Source: Streptomyces sp. CBMA123 (GTDB lineage: Bacteria > Actinomycetota > Actinomycetes > Streptomycetales > Streptomycetaceae). From it: a stretch of DNA of 34,795 nt. Positions 1 to 8,278 of the stretch are shown here, in pieces. The notes under the pieces are model-generated. The model was not told where the DNA came from, ran no database searches, and worked only from the letters and a program-made list of their open reading frames with translations. The stretch lies in NCBI RefSeq assembly GCF_014596465.1, contig NZ_MECK01000624.1, positions 1 through 34,795 on the forward strand. The letters are read 5' to 3'. A program made the position numbers and the translations under genes. The stretch's first letter is position 1, and the number at the start of each line of letters is the position of its first letter.

Positions 1-1
1 G

Positions 2-334
2 CTGGGGACGGCGCTGCTGCGCACCGACGAGTCCGGCGCCGCCGCCGCCCACCGGGCCGCGCTCACCGAACTGCCGCGGACCGTCGTCACCCGCGCCTTC
101 ACAGGCCGCCCCGCGCGCGGCCTGCGCAACGCCTTCATCGACCGCTACGGCCCGTACGCCCCGCCCGCCTACCCCGAGGTCCACCACCTCACCGCCCCCC
201 TCCGGGCCGCCGCCACCCGCCGCGCCGACACCGACGCCATGCACCTCTGGGCCGGCACCGCCCACCGCCTGGCCCGCCCGGGGGCGGCGGAGGCCGTCGT
301 CGGGCAGCTGTGGCGGGGCGCGCGGGGGGTCTGA
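2..334 (+). CDS. Nitronate monooxygenase family, C-terminal part
   Basis: This frame is open from the window edge to TGA at 332-334, so only about 110 C-terminal residues are visible. It contains LGTALLRTDESG, VVTRAFTGRPARGLRN and a closing WAGTAHRLARPG segment. These are typical of the C-terminal half of FMN-dependent nitronate monooxygenases (2-nitropropane dioxygenase family), which fold as a TIM barrel and oxidise alkyl nitronates. The FMN-binding core and catalytic His lie outside the window, so the reaction is inferred from family resemblance. The stop falls one base before the end of the convergent aminopeptidase gene, leaving no room for a terminator between them. Confidence 0.8.
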   Translation: MGTALLRTDESGAAAAHRAALTELPRTVVTRAFTGRPARGLRNAFIDRYGPYAPPAYPEVHHLTAPLRAAATRRADTDAMHLWAGTAHRLARPGAAEAVVGQLWRGARGV

Positions 335-335
335 C

Positions 336-1784
336 TCAGCTCAGGAGGGTGGCCATCCAGGATTCGATGGCGGGGACGGTCCTGGGGAGGGCGCTGGACA
401 TCAGGTGGGCGCCGTCGTCGGTGATGACGAGGTCGTCCTCGATGCGGATGCCGAGGCCGCGGAGTTCGAGGGGGAGGGTTTCGTCGTCGGGCTGGAGGTA
501 GAGGCCGGGTTCGACGGTGAGGACCATGCCGGTTTCCAGGGTGCCGTCGACGTAGCGGTCGGCGCGGGCCTTGGAGCAGTCGTGGTAGTCGAGGCCGAGC
601 ATGTGGCCGCTGCCGCAGAGGGTGTAGCGGCGGTAGAGGCCGTTGTCCTCGGCGAGGGCCTGGTCGGCGGGGACGCGCAGGACGCCCCAGTCGGCGAGGC
701 CTTCGGCGATGACCCGCATGGCGGCGTGGTGGAAGTCGCGGAAGCGGGCGCCGGGGCGCAGGGCGGCGATGCCGGCGCTCTGGGCGGCGAGGACGAGCTC
801 GTAGGCCTGGCGCTGGACCGGGGTGAAGGTGCCGCTGAGGGGGAGGGTGCGGGTGATGTCGGCGGCGTAGAGGGTGTCGGTCTCGACGCCGGCGTCGAGC
901 AGCAGCAGGGCGTTCGGGTCGAGGGCGCCGTCGTTGCGGATCCAGTGGAGTACGCAGGCGTGGGCGCCGGAGGCGGCGATGGTGGTGTAGCTGGGGCCGT
1001 TGCCCTCGGCGCGGGCGCGCAGGTCGAAGACGCCTTCGATCCAGCGTTCGCCGCGGTGGTGGCGCAGGGCGGTGGGCAGGGCGCGGACGACGTCCTCGAA
1101 GCCGGTGACGGTGTGGTCGACGGCCAGTTGCAGCTGCTGGACCTCCCAGGTGTCCTTGACCAGCCGCAACTCGGAGAGCACGGCGGCGAGTTCGGCGTCG
1201 TGGGCGAAGGAGCCGCGCCCGGTGGCCTCGTCGACGAGGGCGTCGGTGCCGGCCAGGACCCGGGTGGGCGGTTGCGGGCCGGTGAGCAGCTTGCCGAGGT
1301 CGTCGAGGTGTTCGGCGCGCAGCCCGGTGAGCCGGGTGGTCTCGTCGAGGTCGGGGCGGCGGCCGACCCAGAACTCGCCGTAGCGGCGGTCGCGGTAGAA
1401 CTCGCCGCCGCTGCGCGGGGATCGGGGGCGTACGTGGAGTACGGGTTCGTGGCCTTCGGGGCCGGTCGGTTCGAGGACGAGGACGTGGTCGGCCTGGTCC
1501 TCGCCGGTGAGTCCGGTGAGCCAGGCGTAGGCGCTGTGCGGGCGGAAGCGGTGGTCGAGGTCGTTGCAGCGGACCTTGAGCCGGCCGGCGGGGACGATCA
1601 GCCGTTCGCCGGGGAAGGCGGCGGAGAGCCGGGCGCGGCGGCCGGCGAACTGGGGGTGGCCGGGGACGCGTTGGTCGGCGGGGAGCGGGGTGGCGGTCCA
1701 GGCGGTGCCCATGAAGGCGTCCAGGGCGGGGGAGACCGCGAGATCGTGGCTTCCGGTGGCGAGGCCGGGCTGGGGGTGGGTCAC
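336..1784 (-). CDS. pepP: Xaa-Pro aminopeptidase (aminopeptidase P, M24B)
   Basis: A 482-residue metallopeptidase that removes the N-terminal residue from peptides with proline at position 2. It has an aminopeptidase P N-terminal domain (roughly residues 30-180) and a C-terminal pita-bread M24 domain. Metal-ligand segments are visible in order: LLLLDAGVETDTLYAADITRT (two Asp), SGHMLGLDYHD (His), TVEPGLYL (Glu) and IRIEDDLVIT (Glu). The frame opens further upstream at 1853, but I chose GTG at 1784 because AGGAG precedes it by about seven bases and the protein begins at a conserved-looking THPQPGL. It is divergent from an oligopeptide importer, so intracellular breakdown of imported proline-containing peptides is a plausible shared role (inference). 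Confidence 0.9.
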   Translation of the reverse strand: MTHPQPGLATGSHDLAVSPALDAFMGTAWTATPLPADQRVPGHPQFAGRRARLSAAFPGERLIVPAGRLKVRCNDLDHRFRPHSAYAWLTGLTGEDQADHVLVLEPTGPEGHEPVLHVRPRSPRSGGEFYRDRRYGEFWVGRRPDLDETTRLTGLRAEHLDDLGKLLTGPQPPTRVLAGTDALVDEATGRGSFAHDAELAAVLSELRLVKDTWEVQQLQLAVDHTVTGFEDVVRALPTALRHHRGERWIEGVFDLRARAEGNGPSYTTIAASGAHACVLHWIRNDGALDPNALLLLDAGVETDTLYAADITRTLPLSGTFTPVQRQAYELVLAAQSAGIAALRPGARFRDFHHAAMRVIAEGLADWGVLRVPADQALAEDNGLYRRYTLCGSGHMLGLDYHDCSKARADRYVDGTLETGMVLTVEPGLYLQPDDETLPLELRGLGIRIEDDLVITDDGAHLMSSALPRTVPAIESWMATLLS

Positions 1785-1856
1785 CGGTGAACTCCTAGAC
1801 GGGGGTCGGGTGCTGGGGGTGGTGGGACACAGCTGGGTAACGGAGGGCGTCACCTC

Positions 1857-1886
1857 TTGTGCAGTGCAATTTCACATTACTATGTT
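1857..1886 (+). promoter_or_regulatory. Probable promoter of the peptide importer operon
   Basis: An AT-rich island in the divergent gap contains TTGTGC (1857-1862) and TATGTT (1881-1886) separated by 18 bp, a fair match to a housekeeping -35/-10 pair. It would start transcription about 65 bases before the lipoprotein ATG at 1959. The gap presumably also holds the promoter of the leftward aminopeptidase gene, which I could not resolve. Confidence 0.45.
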
Positions 1887-1958
1887 ACGGGTCACACGGC
1901 GGTGCGGCCAGAGCCGGCCCCGCAGACCAAAGCAGGCCCCCCACAGCGGAGTTGCCAC

Positions 1959-3710
1959 ATGACCAGGCGCAGCCATGCCCTTCTCGCCGCCGCCCTCGCG
2001 GCGACCCTCACCCTCGGCCTCGGGGCCTGCAAGAACGACAAGAGCGACAGCGGTGCCGACGCGGCCCCCAGCAACACCAAGGGCCCGGGCGCCGAGAGCG
2101 GCTCGATCATCGGCGGCACCCCGGCCAAGGGCGGCACCCTCACCGTCCTGACCAACCAGGACTTCGCCCACCTCGACCCGGCCCGCAACTGGACCGTCCC
2201 GCACATGGACTTCGGCACCCGGCTGCTCTACCGCACCCTGACCACCTTCAAGTCCGAGCCGGGAGCCGCCGGCAGCGAGATCGTCCCGGACCTCGCCACC
2301 GACCTGGGCAAGTCCTCGGACGGCGGGAAGACCTGGACCTTCACCCTCAAGGACGGCCTCAAGTACGAGGACGGCAGCCCGATCCTGGCCGCCGACATCA
2401 AGTACAACGTCGAGCGCTCCTTCTCCCCGGACCTCACCGGCGGACCGGACTACGCGATCCAGTACCTGGCCGGCGGTGAGAAGTACAAGGGCCCGCTCAC
2501 CGGCGAGCACCTGGCGAGCATCGAGACCCCGGACGCGAAGACGATCGTCTTCCACCTCAAGCGCCCGGTGGCCGAGTTCTCGGACACCGTCACCCTGCCG
2601 ACCTTCTCCCCGGTGCCGCAGTCTCAGGAGAAGGGCACCCAGTACGACTCCCGGCCGTTCTCCTCCGGCCCGTACAAGATCGAGACCTACGACCGGGGCA
2701 AGCAGCTGGTGCTGGTCCGCAACACCAGCTGGGACCAGTCGACCGACACCGTCCGCAAGGCCTACCCGGACCGGATCGTGGTCACCGAGGGCATCAAGGG
2801 CGGCCAGGCGGACGACCGGATCATCGCCAGCGAGGGCGCCGACGCCAACGCCATCAACATGCCCTGGATGCAGCACGAGTCGGTCGCCAAGGTGCTGCCC
2901 AAGGCGGACGTCAAGGCCCGGATGGCGGCCGAGCGGACCGGCTGTACGGACATGCTGTACCTGAACACCGCCAAGGCGCCCTTCGACGACCCGAAGGCGC
3001 GCGAGGCGATGATGTGGGCGGTCGACCGCGAGGCCCAGGTGACGGCGTTCGGCGGTCCGGCGATGGCCGACGTGGCGACCTCCTTCCTCCCGCCGTCGCT
3101 GACCGGCGGGGTCACGTCCGACCCGCTGAAGATCCCGCCGGCCGGGGACCCGGAGAAGGCCAAGGCCATGCTCAAGGACGCCGGGAAGACCGACCTCAAG
3201 GTCGGGCTCACCGTCTCGCTCAACGACAAGACCCGGGCCGAGGCGATCCAGCAGTCGCTGGCCAGGGCCGGCGTCCAGGTCACCGTCAACACCGTGGACC
3301 CGTCCGCCTTCACCGACACCCTCGGCGACACCGCGAACGCCCCCGAGCTGACCATCAACGGCTGGTGCCCGGACTACCCGTCCGCCGCGACCTTCCTGCC
3401 GTTCCAGTTCGACGGACGCACCATCAAGGAGAAGGGCAACCAGGGCAACTTCAGCCAGTTCCGGGACCAGGCCACGATGGACGAGATGGACCGGATCGCG
3501 GCCATGCCGGACGTCAACGAGGCCAACAAGGCCTGGCAGCAGCTGGACGGGGACCTGATGAAGAAGGCCCCGGCCGTCCCGCTGATGTGGCAGCGCCGCC
3601 CGCTGATGGTCGGCACCAACGTGGCGGGCGCGTTCGGCAGTTCGGGCTACGCGGGAATGATCGACCTGGCCGTGGTCGGCGTCAAGGACCCGGCCAAGGG
3701 CAAGGGCTGA
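1959..3710 (+). CDS. Peptide ABC transporter substrate-binding lipoprotein
   Basis: A 583-residue solute-binding protein of the SBP family 5 (DppA/OppA type). The N-terminus has a twin-Arg charged start, a hydrophobic stretch and the lipobox LGAC with the lipidated Cys at residue 24, so it is predicted to be membrane-anchored outside the cell. The mature part has the family's typical flow, including GGTLTVLTNQDFAHLDPARN near residue 65, WTFTLKDGLKYEDGSPI and a C-terminal PAVPLMWQRRP. I chose ATG 1959 because it directly precedes the signal peptide and follows GCGGAG; the frame opens earlier at TTG 1857, but that lies in the promoter. It is the first gene of a five-gene operon. Oligopeptide binding is the likely role, though SBP_5 proteins can bind other solutes. 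Confidence 0.93.
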   Translation: MTRRSHALLAAALAATLTLGLGACKNDKSDSGADAAPSNTKGPGAESGSIIGGTPAKGGTLTVLTNQDFAHLDPARNWTVPHMDFGTRLLYRTLTTFKSEPGAAGSEIVPDLATDLGKSSDGGKTWTFTLKDGLKYEDGSPILAADIKYNVERSFSPDLTGGPDYAIQYLAGGEKYKGPLTGEHLASIETPDAKTIVFHLKRPVAEFSDTVTLPTFSPVPQSQEKGTQYDSRPFSSGPYKIETYDRGKQLVLVRNTSWDQSTDTVRKAYPDRIVVTEGIKGGQADDRIIASEGADANAINMPWMQHESVAKVLPKADVKARMAAERTGCTDMLYLNTAKAPFDDPKAREAMMWAVDREAQVTAFGGPAMADVATSFLPPSLTGGVTSDPLKIPPAGDPEKAKAMLKDAGKTDLKVGLTVSLNDKTRAEAIQQSLARAGVQVTVNTVDPSAFTDTLGDTANAPELTINGWCPDYPSAATFLPFQFDGRTIKEKGNQGNFSQFRDQATMDEMDRIAAMPDVNEANKAWQQLDGDLMKKAPAVPLMWQRRPLMVGTNVAGAFGSSGYAGMIDLAVVGVKDPAKGKG

Positions 3711-3712
3711 GG

Positions 3713-4663
3713 ATGACCACCACCACGCAACCCGTCGCCGTGGCGACGGGCCCCGCGGGGAGCGCGAGCCGCGGGCCCTGGCGCCGGGTGGGGCAGCAGC
3801 TGTGGGCCCGCGGTTCGGCCCGGTTCGGCCTGATCGCCGTCGGCGTGCTGGTCCTGGCCGCGGCCCTGGCCGGCCCGCTGAGCGCGCTCGGCGGCTGGTC
3901 CCCCGAGGAGTTCGACAAGCGCGCCGTGGACGCCTACCTGGGCGGCATGCCCAGGGGCGACTTCGGCGGCATCAGCACCCGGCACTGGCTGGGCGTCGAG
4001 CCGATCACCGGGCGCGACCTGTTCGCCCGGGTGCTGCACGGCGGCCAGGGGTCGCTGCTGATCGCGTTCAGCGCGACCGCGGTCGTCGTGGTCGCCGGCA
4101 CCCTGGCCGGCATCGCGGCGGGCTACTTCGGCGGCCGGACGGACGCCGTGCTGTCCCGGCTGATGGACCTCACGATGTCCTTCCCCTCGCTGATCTTCAT
4201 GATCGCGATGATGTCGGTGGCCAAGGACGTCAACCGGATCCTGCTGATCACCCTGGTCATCGGCCTGTTCACCTGGCCCGGCATCGCCCGGGTGGTGCGC
4301 GGCCAGACCCTCTCGCTCAAGCACCGCGAGTACGTCGAGGCCGCCCGGGTCGGCGGCGCCCGCTCCTGGCGCATCCTCACCCGGGAGATCCTGCCGAACG
4401 TCTCCGGCCCGGTCATCGCGTACACCACGCTGCTGATCCCCGGCATGATCGCCACCGAGGCCGCGCTCAGCTACCTCGGCGTGGGCGTCCGCCCGCCGAC
4501 CCCGTCCTGGGGGCAGATGATCGCCGAGAGCATCGCCCACTACGAGACCGACCCGACGTACTTCCTCATCCCGACGGCCTTCCTCTTCCTCGCCGTGCTC
4601 GCGTTCACCCTGCTCGGCGACGCCCTGCGCGACATCCTCGACCCCCGGGGAGCCCGGTCGTGA
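3713..4663 (+). CDS. Peptide ABC transporter permease (DppC/OppC type)
   Basis: A 316-residue inner-membrane permease. One hydrophobic segment lies near residues 40-60, followed by an extracytoplasmic loop and about five more helices. The cytoplasmic EAA loop, which contacts the ATPases, is seen as EYVEAARVGGARSWRILTRE, followed by ILPN. The ending LGDALRDILDPR is characteristic of the DppC/OppC subfamily. ATG 3713 starts two bases after the stop of the binding-protein gene, so translation is probably coupled. The DppC-type gene precedes the DppB-type gene here, the reverse of the enterobacterial dppBC order but seen in many actinomycete operons. Confidence 0.93.
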   Translation: MTTTTQPVAVATGPAGSASRGPWRRVGQQLWARGSARFGLIAVGVLVLAAALAGPLSALGGWSPEEFDKRAVDAYLGGMPRGDFGGISTRHWLGVEPITGRDLFARVLHGGQGSLLIAFSATAVVVVAGTLAGIAAGYFGGRTDAVLSRLMDLTMSFPSLIFMIAMMSVAKDVNRILLITLVIGLFTWPGIARVVRGQTLSLKHREYVEAARVGGARSWRILTREILPNVSGPVIAYTTLLIPGMIATEAALSYLGVGVRPPTPSWGQMIAESIAHYETDPTYFLIPTAFLFLAVLAFTLLGDALRDILDPRGARS

Positions 4664-5646
4664 TCCTCTACCTCGGCCGCCGGCTGCTCGGCGTGGCGGG
4701 CATCCTGCTCGCCATCTGCGCCATCACCTTCACCATCTTCTACCTGCTGCCGAACGACCCGGCCGCGGCGGCCTGCGGCAAGACCTGCAGCCCCGAGCGG
4801 CTCGCCGACGTCAAGGCGGCGATGGGCCTGGACAAGCCGGTCTGGGAGCAGTTCACCGCCTACCTGACCGGGATCTTCGCGGGTCGCGACTACGGCACCG
4901 GCCCGAGCGCCGTGCACTGCGGCTTCCCCTGCCTCGGCTACTCCTACGAGTACGGGCTGCCGGTCTGGGACCTCCTCACCGACCGGCTGCCGGTCTCGAT
5001 CTCGCTGGCCCTCGGCGCGGCCGTGCTCTGGCTGCTCCTCGGCCTCGGCGCGGGCGTCACCTCGGCGCTGCGCAAGGGCGGCTTCACCGACCGGATCCTC
5101 ATGGTGCTCTCGGTCGGGGCCGCCTCGCTGCCGGTCTACTTCACCTCGATCATGCTGATCTGGGGCGTGGTCAGAACGGCCGGGCTGCTGCCGTACCCCT
5201 CGTACCACGCGTTCACCGACGGCCCGCTGGCCTGGGCGTCCAACCTGCTGCTGCCGTGGATCGCGCTCGCCCTGCTGTACGCGGCCATGTACGCCCGGCA
5301 GAGCCGCAACTCGATGATCGAGGCGATGGCCGAGCCGTACATCCGCACCGCCCGGGCGAAGGGGCTGCCGGCCCGCACGGTGACCTTCAAGCACGGGCTG
5401 CGCTCCGCGACCACGCCGATCCTCACCATCTTCGGGATGGACCTGGGCGGGCTGCTGGCCGGCGCCGTCATCACCGAGTCGATCTTCGGCCTGCCCGGCG
5501 TCGGCCGGCTGTTCTACGACGGACTGGCCCGCTCCGACCAGCCCGTGATCCTCGGCGTCACCCTGCTCGCGGCGTTCTTCATCGTCGCGGCCAACCTGCT
5601 GGTCGACCTGCTCTACGCGTACGTCGACCCGAGAGTGAGGTACTGA
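4660..5646 (+). CDS. Peptide ABC transporter permease (DppB/OppB type)
   Basis: A 328-residue permease, partner of the upstream DppC-like subunit. It opens with the classic DppB start ILYLGRRLLGVAGILL and a first helix ending FTIFYLLPNDPA. The EAA loop reads EPYIRTARAKGLPARTVTFKH, and the protein ends LVDLLYAYVDPRVRY, all hallmarks of the family. GTG 4660 overlaps the preceding TGA by four bases (GTGA), which fixes the start and implies translational coupling. The periplasmic loop after TM1 contains four Cys (around CGKTCSPE and HCGFPCLGYSYEYG). This Cys-rich insertion is longer than in E. coli DppB and may form disulfides (inference). Confidence 0.93.
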   Translation: MILYLGRRLLGVAGILLAICAITFTIFYLLPNDPAAAACGKTCSPERLADVKAAMGLDKPVWEQFTAYLTGIFAGRDYGTGPSAVHCGFPCLGYSYEYGLPVWDLLTDRLPVSISLALGAAVLWLLLGLGAGVTSALRKGGFTDRILMVLSVGAASLPVYFTSIMLIWGVVRTAGLLPYPSYHAFTDGPLAWASNLLLPWIALALLYAAMYARQSRNSMIEAMAEPYIRTARAKGLPARTVTFKHGLRSATTPILTIFGMDLGGLLAGAVITESIFGLPGVGRLFYDGLARSDQPVILGVTLLAAFFIVAANLLVDLLYAYVDPRVRY

Positions 5647-6653
5647 TGGCCGGACTGTTGGAGGTCGAGGACCTCAAGGTCGCCTTCGCCACCCCGCGCG
5701 GCACCGTCCGGGCCGTGGACGGCATCTCCTTCACCGTCGCGGCCGGGCGCACCCTCGGGCTGGTCGGCGAGTCCGGCAGCGGCAAGTCCGTCACCTCGCT
5801 GGCCGTCATGGGCCTGCACCGGGGTGCCACCGTCACCGGCTCGATCCGGCTCGACGGGCAGGAGCTGACCGGCCTGGGGGAACGGGAGTTGGGCACCGTC
5901 CGGGGCCGGCGGATCGCGATGGTCTTCCAGGACCCGCTGTCCAGCCTGCACCCCTTCTACACGGTCGGCGAACAGATCGCCGAGCACTACCGGGTGCACT
6001 TCCGCGCGGGCCGCAAGGCCGGCCGGGCCCGGGCCGTCGAGATGCTCGCCGAGGTGGGCATCCCGGAACCGGCCCGCCGGGTCGACGAGTACCCGCACCA
6101 GTTCTCCGGCGGCATGCGCCAGCGCGTCATGATCGCCATGGCGCTCGCCTGCGAACCCGACCTGCTGATCGCCGACGAACCCACCACCGCGCTGGACGTC
6201 ACCGTCCAGGCCCAGATCCTCGACCTGATCGCCCGGATCCAGCAGGACCGCGGCCTCGGCGTCGTGCTGATCACCCACGACCTGGGCGTGGTCGCCCGGG
6301 TCGCCCACGAGGTACTGGTCATGTACGGCGGCCGGGCGGCCGAACAGGCCCCGGTGGACCGGCTGTTCGCCGCACCCGCGCACCCGTACACCCGCGGCCT
6401 GCTGGACTCGCTGCCGCGCCTGGACGACACCGACGACGCCCCGCTGCGAGCCATCCCCGGCAGCCCGCCGTCCCTGCTCGTCCCCGCCCCCGGCTGCTCC
6501 TTCGCCCCGCGCTGCGCCCGCACCGGCAGCGCGCCGGCCGAGGAGCACGCCCGCTGCCTGGCCGAGCGCCCGTCGCTCGGCCCGCTCGGTCCGGCCACGG
6601 CCGAGCACCGGGCCGCCTGCCACCTGCCACTGGTGCCGGAAGGAGCCGTCTGA
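5646..6653 (+). CDS. Peptide ABC transporter ATPase (DppD/OppD type)
   Basis: A 335-residue ABC ATPase. Walker A GESGSGKS is at residues 41-48, the Q-loop near Q95, the signature FSGGMRQR at 153-160, Walker B LLIADEP at 173-179, D-loop ALD at 182-184 and the H-loop His at 211. The C-terminal oligopeptide/dipeptide domain contains HPYTRGLLDSLP and the Cys-rich PGCSFAPRC...C...C pattern that binds an iron-sulfur cluster in OppD/OppF relatives. ATG 5646 overlaps the preceding stop in a TGATG, so the start is well fixed. All active-site motifs are intact. Confidence 0.95.
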   Translation: MAGLLEVEDLKVAFATPRGTVRAVDGISFTVAAGRTLGLVGESGSGKSVTSLAVMGLHRGATVTGSIRLDGQELTGLGERELGTVRGRRIAMVFQDPLSSLHPFYTVGEQIAEHYRVHFRAGRKAGRARAVEMLAEVGIPEPARRVDEYPHQFSGGMRQRVMIAMALACEPDLLIADEPTTALDVTVQAQILDLIARIQQDRGLGVVLITHDLGVVARVAHEVLVMYGGRAAEQAPVDRLFAAPAHPYTRGLLDSLPRLDDTDDAPLRAIPGSPPSLLVPAPGCSFAPRCARTGSAPAEEHARCLAERPSLGPLGPATAEHRAACHLPLVPEGAV

Positions 6654-7627
6654 TGGCGGAACCACTGCTGTCCGTACGGGACTTGGTGAAGACCTTCGCC
6701 GGCCGCCGCAGTCGCACCGGCCGGCCCGGTGCGCCGGTGCGGGCGGTGGACGGGGTGAGCTTCGACCTCGGCGCGGGCGAGACCCTGGGCCTGGTCGGCG
6801 AGTCCGGCTGCGGCAAGTCCACCACCGGACGGATGATCGTCCGGCTGCTCGACCCCACCTCGGGCACCGTCACCTTCGACGGCACCGAGATCGGCGGCCT
6901 CTCCCAGGCCCGGCTGCGGCCGCACCGGCGGCACCTGCAGATGGTCTTCCAGGACCCGTACTCCTCGCTCAACCCCCGCCAGACGGTGGCCCGGATCATC
7001 TCCGAGCCGCTGCTGGTCCAGGGCGCGTCCGCCGAGGAGGCACGCGGCCGGGCCGCCGACCTGATGGAACTGGTCGGGCTGATCCCCGAGCACCTCGACC
7101 GCTACCCGCACGAGTTCTCCGGCGGCCAGGCGCAGCGCATCGGTATCGCCCGGTCGCTGGCCACCTCGCCGAAACTGGTGATCGCGGACGAGCCGGTCTC
7201 CGCGCTCGACGTCTCCGTCCAGGCCCAAGTGGTCAACCTGATGGAGCAGTTGCAGCGTGAACTGGGCCTGGCGTACGTGTTCATCGCGCACGACCTCTCG
7301 GTGGTCAAGCGGGTCTGCGACCGGGTCGCGGTGATGTACCTGGGCCGGATCGTGGAGATCGGCGACAAGGCCGAGGTGTACGGCAGCCCGGCGCACCCGT
7401 ACACCCGGGCGCTGCTGTCCGCCGTCCCGCTGCCGGACCCGGCGGCCGAGCGGGCCCGGGAGCGGATCGTGCTGCTCGGCGACCCGCCGAGCCCGGCCGA
7501 CCCGCCCCCCGGGTGCGGCTTCCACCCGCGCTGCCCGAAGGCGCAGGCGCGCTGCCGGACGGAGCGGCCGCTGCTGGAGGTGGTCGGGACGGGCGGCCGG
7601 CAGGCGGCCTGCCACTTCCCGGACTGA
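6653..7627 (+). CDS. Peptide ABC transporter ATPase (DppF/OppF type)
   Basis: A 324-residue ABC ATPase, second of the pair. Walker A GESGCGKST is at residues 49-57, then VFQDPYSSLNPR, signature FSGGQAQR, Walker B LVIADEP, SALD and FIAHD. The signature has Ala where SGGQRQR is usual, a mild variation. The C-terminal oligopeptide domain has HPYTRALLSAVP and the PGCGFHPRC...C...C cluster motif. The start is set by a TGATG overlap with the upstream ATPase stop and by AAGGAG ten bases upstream. It is the last gene of the operon; an imperfect GC-rich stem-loop lies just downstream. Confidence 0.95.
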   Translation: MAEPLLSVRDLVKTFAGRRSRTGRPGAPVRAVDGVSFDLGAGETLGLVGESGCGKSTTGRMIVRLLDPTSGTVTFDGTEIGGLSQARLRPHRRHLQMVFQDPYSSLNPRQTVARIISEPLLVQGASAEEARGRAADLMELVGLIPEHLDRYPHEFSGGQAQRIGIARSLATSPKLVIADEPVSALDVSVQAQVVNLMEQLQRELGLAYVFIAHDLSVVKRVCDRVAVMYLGRIVEIGDKAEVYGSPAHPYTRALLSAVPLPDPAAERARERIVLLGDPPSPADPPPGCGFHPRCPKAQARCRTERPLLEVVGTGGRQAACHFPD

Positions 7628-7645
7628 CCGGCGGCCTCACAAGCC

Positions 7646-7693
7646 CCCGGTCGGGCGCGGCGGGGAACCTCACGAGGGCCGCGTCCGACCGGG
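7646..7693 (+). terminator. Stem-loop after the importer operon
   Basis: The arms at 7646-7660 and 7679-7693 pair at 14 of 15 positions around an 18-base loop, 19 bases after the stop of the last ATPase gene. There is no T-run, so it resembles the hairpin-only terminators common in actinomycetes. It lies between convergent genes and could serve both strands. Confidence 0.5.
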
Positions 7694-7694
7694 T

Positions 7695-7720
7695 TCCACC
7701 TCATGGCTCCACCTCATGGC
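7695..7720. repeat. 13-bp direct tandem repeat
   Basis: TCCACCTCATGGC occurs twice back to back (7695-7707 and 7708-7720) in the convergent gap between the importer operon and soxR. A second imperfect pair, GGTTCCTCGGYGG, follows at about 7739-7764. I see no function; replication slippage is the simplest explanation. Confidence 0.6.
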
Positions 7721-7766
7721 TCCGCCGAGGGGCGCCTGGTTCCTCGGCGGGGTTCCTCGGTGGGGC

Positions 7767-8228
7767 TCATGGCTCCTCGGAGGACAGCAGCAGTCGGGGG
7801 CCCGGCCCCTCGGTGGCGAGTTCGTCGCCCGGGTTGAGCACCCGGCAGCGGCGCAGCGACACGCAGCCGCAGCCGATGCAGCCGGTGAGTTCGTCCTCCA
7901 GGCGCTCCAACTCCGTCCGGCGGGCGCGCAGTTGGTCGGCCCAGCGGCGGGAGATCCGTTCCCAGTCGTGCTTGCCCGGCATCCGGTCCTCGGGCAGGCA
8001 GGTGAACACCTCGGCGACCTCGGAGAGCGGGATGCCGAGCCGCTTGGCGACCAGGATGAGCGAGATCCGCCGCAGCACGTGCCGCCGGTAGCGGCGCTGG
8101 TTGCCCGCCGACCGCTCGGAGGAGATCAGCCCCTGCTCCTCGTAGAAGCGGACCGCGGAGGTGGCGATCCCGGCGCGCCGGGCCACCTCGCCGACGCTGA
8201 GCAGGTCGACCGGTGCGGTTCCGGCCAT
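7767..8228 (-). CDS. soxR: Redox-sensing MerR-family regulator SoxR
   Basis: A 153-residue transcription factor. The MerR helix-turn-helix lies at the N-terminus (LLSVGEVARRAGIATSAVRFYEEQGL, residues 9-34), followed by a dimerisation helix (about 88-115). The [2Fe-2S] ligands are C117, C120, C122 and C128, in the exact SoxR CX2CXCX5C pattern. In streptomycetes SoxR responds to redox-active compounds such as endogenous quinone antibiotics rather than governing a general superoxide response (family knowledge). ATG 8228 is chosen because AAGGAG sits eight bases upstream; in-frame GTGs at 8237 and 8234 are too close to that site. A SoxR-type operator lies 15-36 bases upstream in the divergent region. 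Confidence 0.95.
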   Translation of the reverse strand: MAGTAPVDLLSVGEVARRAGIATSAVRFYEEQGLISSERSAGNQRRYRRHVLRRISLILVAKRLGIPLSEVAEVFTCLPEDRMPGKHDWERISRRWADQLRARRTELERLEDELTGCIGCGCVSLRRCRVLNPGDELATEGPGPRLLLSSEEP

Positions 8229-8240
8229 GGTCACCACTCC

Positions 8241-8271
8241 TTGACTTCAAGTTCTCTTGAAGTCCTAGCGT
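8241..8271 (+). promoter_or_regulatory. SoxR-box promoter with 19-bp spacer
   Basis: A perfect inverted repeat with arms GACTTCAAG (8243-8251) and CTTGAAGTC (8256-8264) around TTCT matches the SoxR-box style (CTCAAG...CTTGAG) known from soxS. It lies between TTGACT (-35, 8241-8246) and TAGCGT (-10, 8266-8271), separated by exactly 19 bp. That over-long spacer is the hallmark of promoters activated by MerR-family DNA distortion. The predicted start point is close to GTG 8279, so the downstream ORF would be read from a leaderless transcript. It may also affect soxR itself, which is divergent. Confidence 0.85.
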
Positions 8272-8278
8272 ATCGGAC

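Noticed and set aside
405..1790. 461-aa open frame on the plus strand opposite the aminopeptidase gene
   Set aside because: Composition is almost only Gly, Val, Ala, Glu and Asp, typical of the antisense frame of a high-GC gene. The opposite frame has full M24 motifs and a ribosome site.
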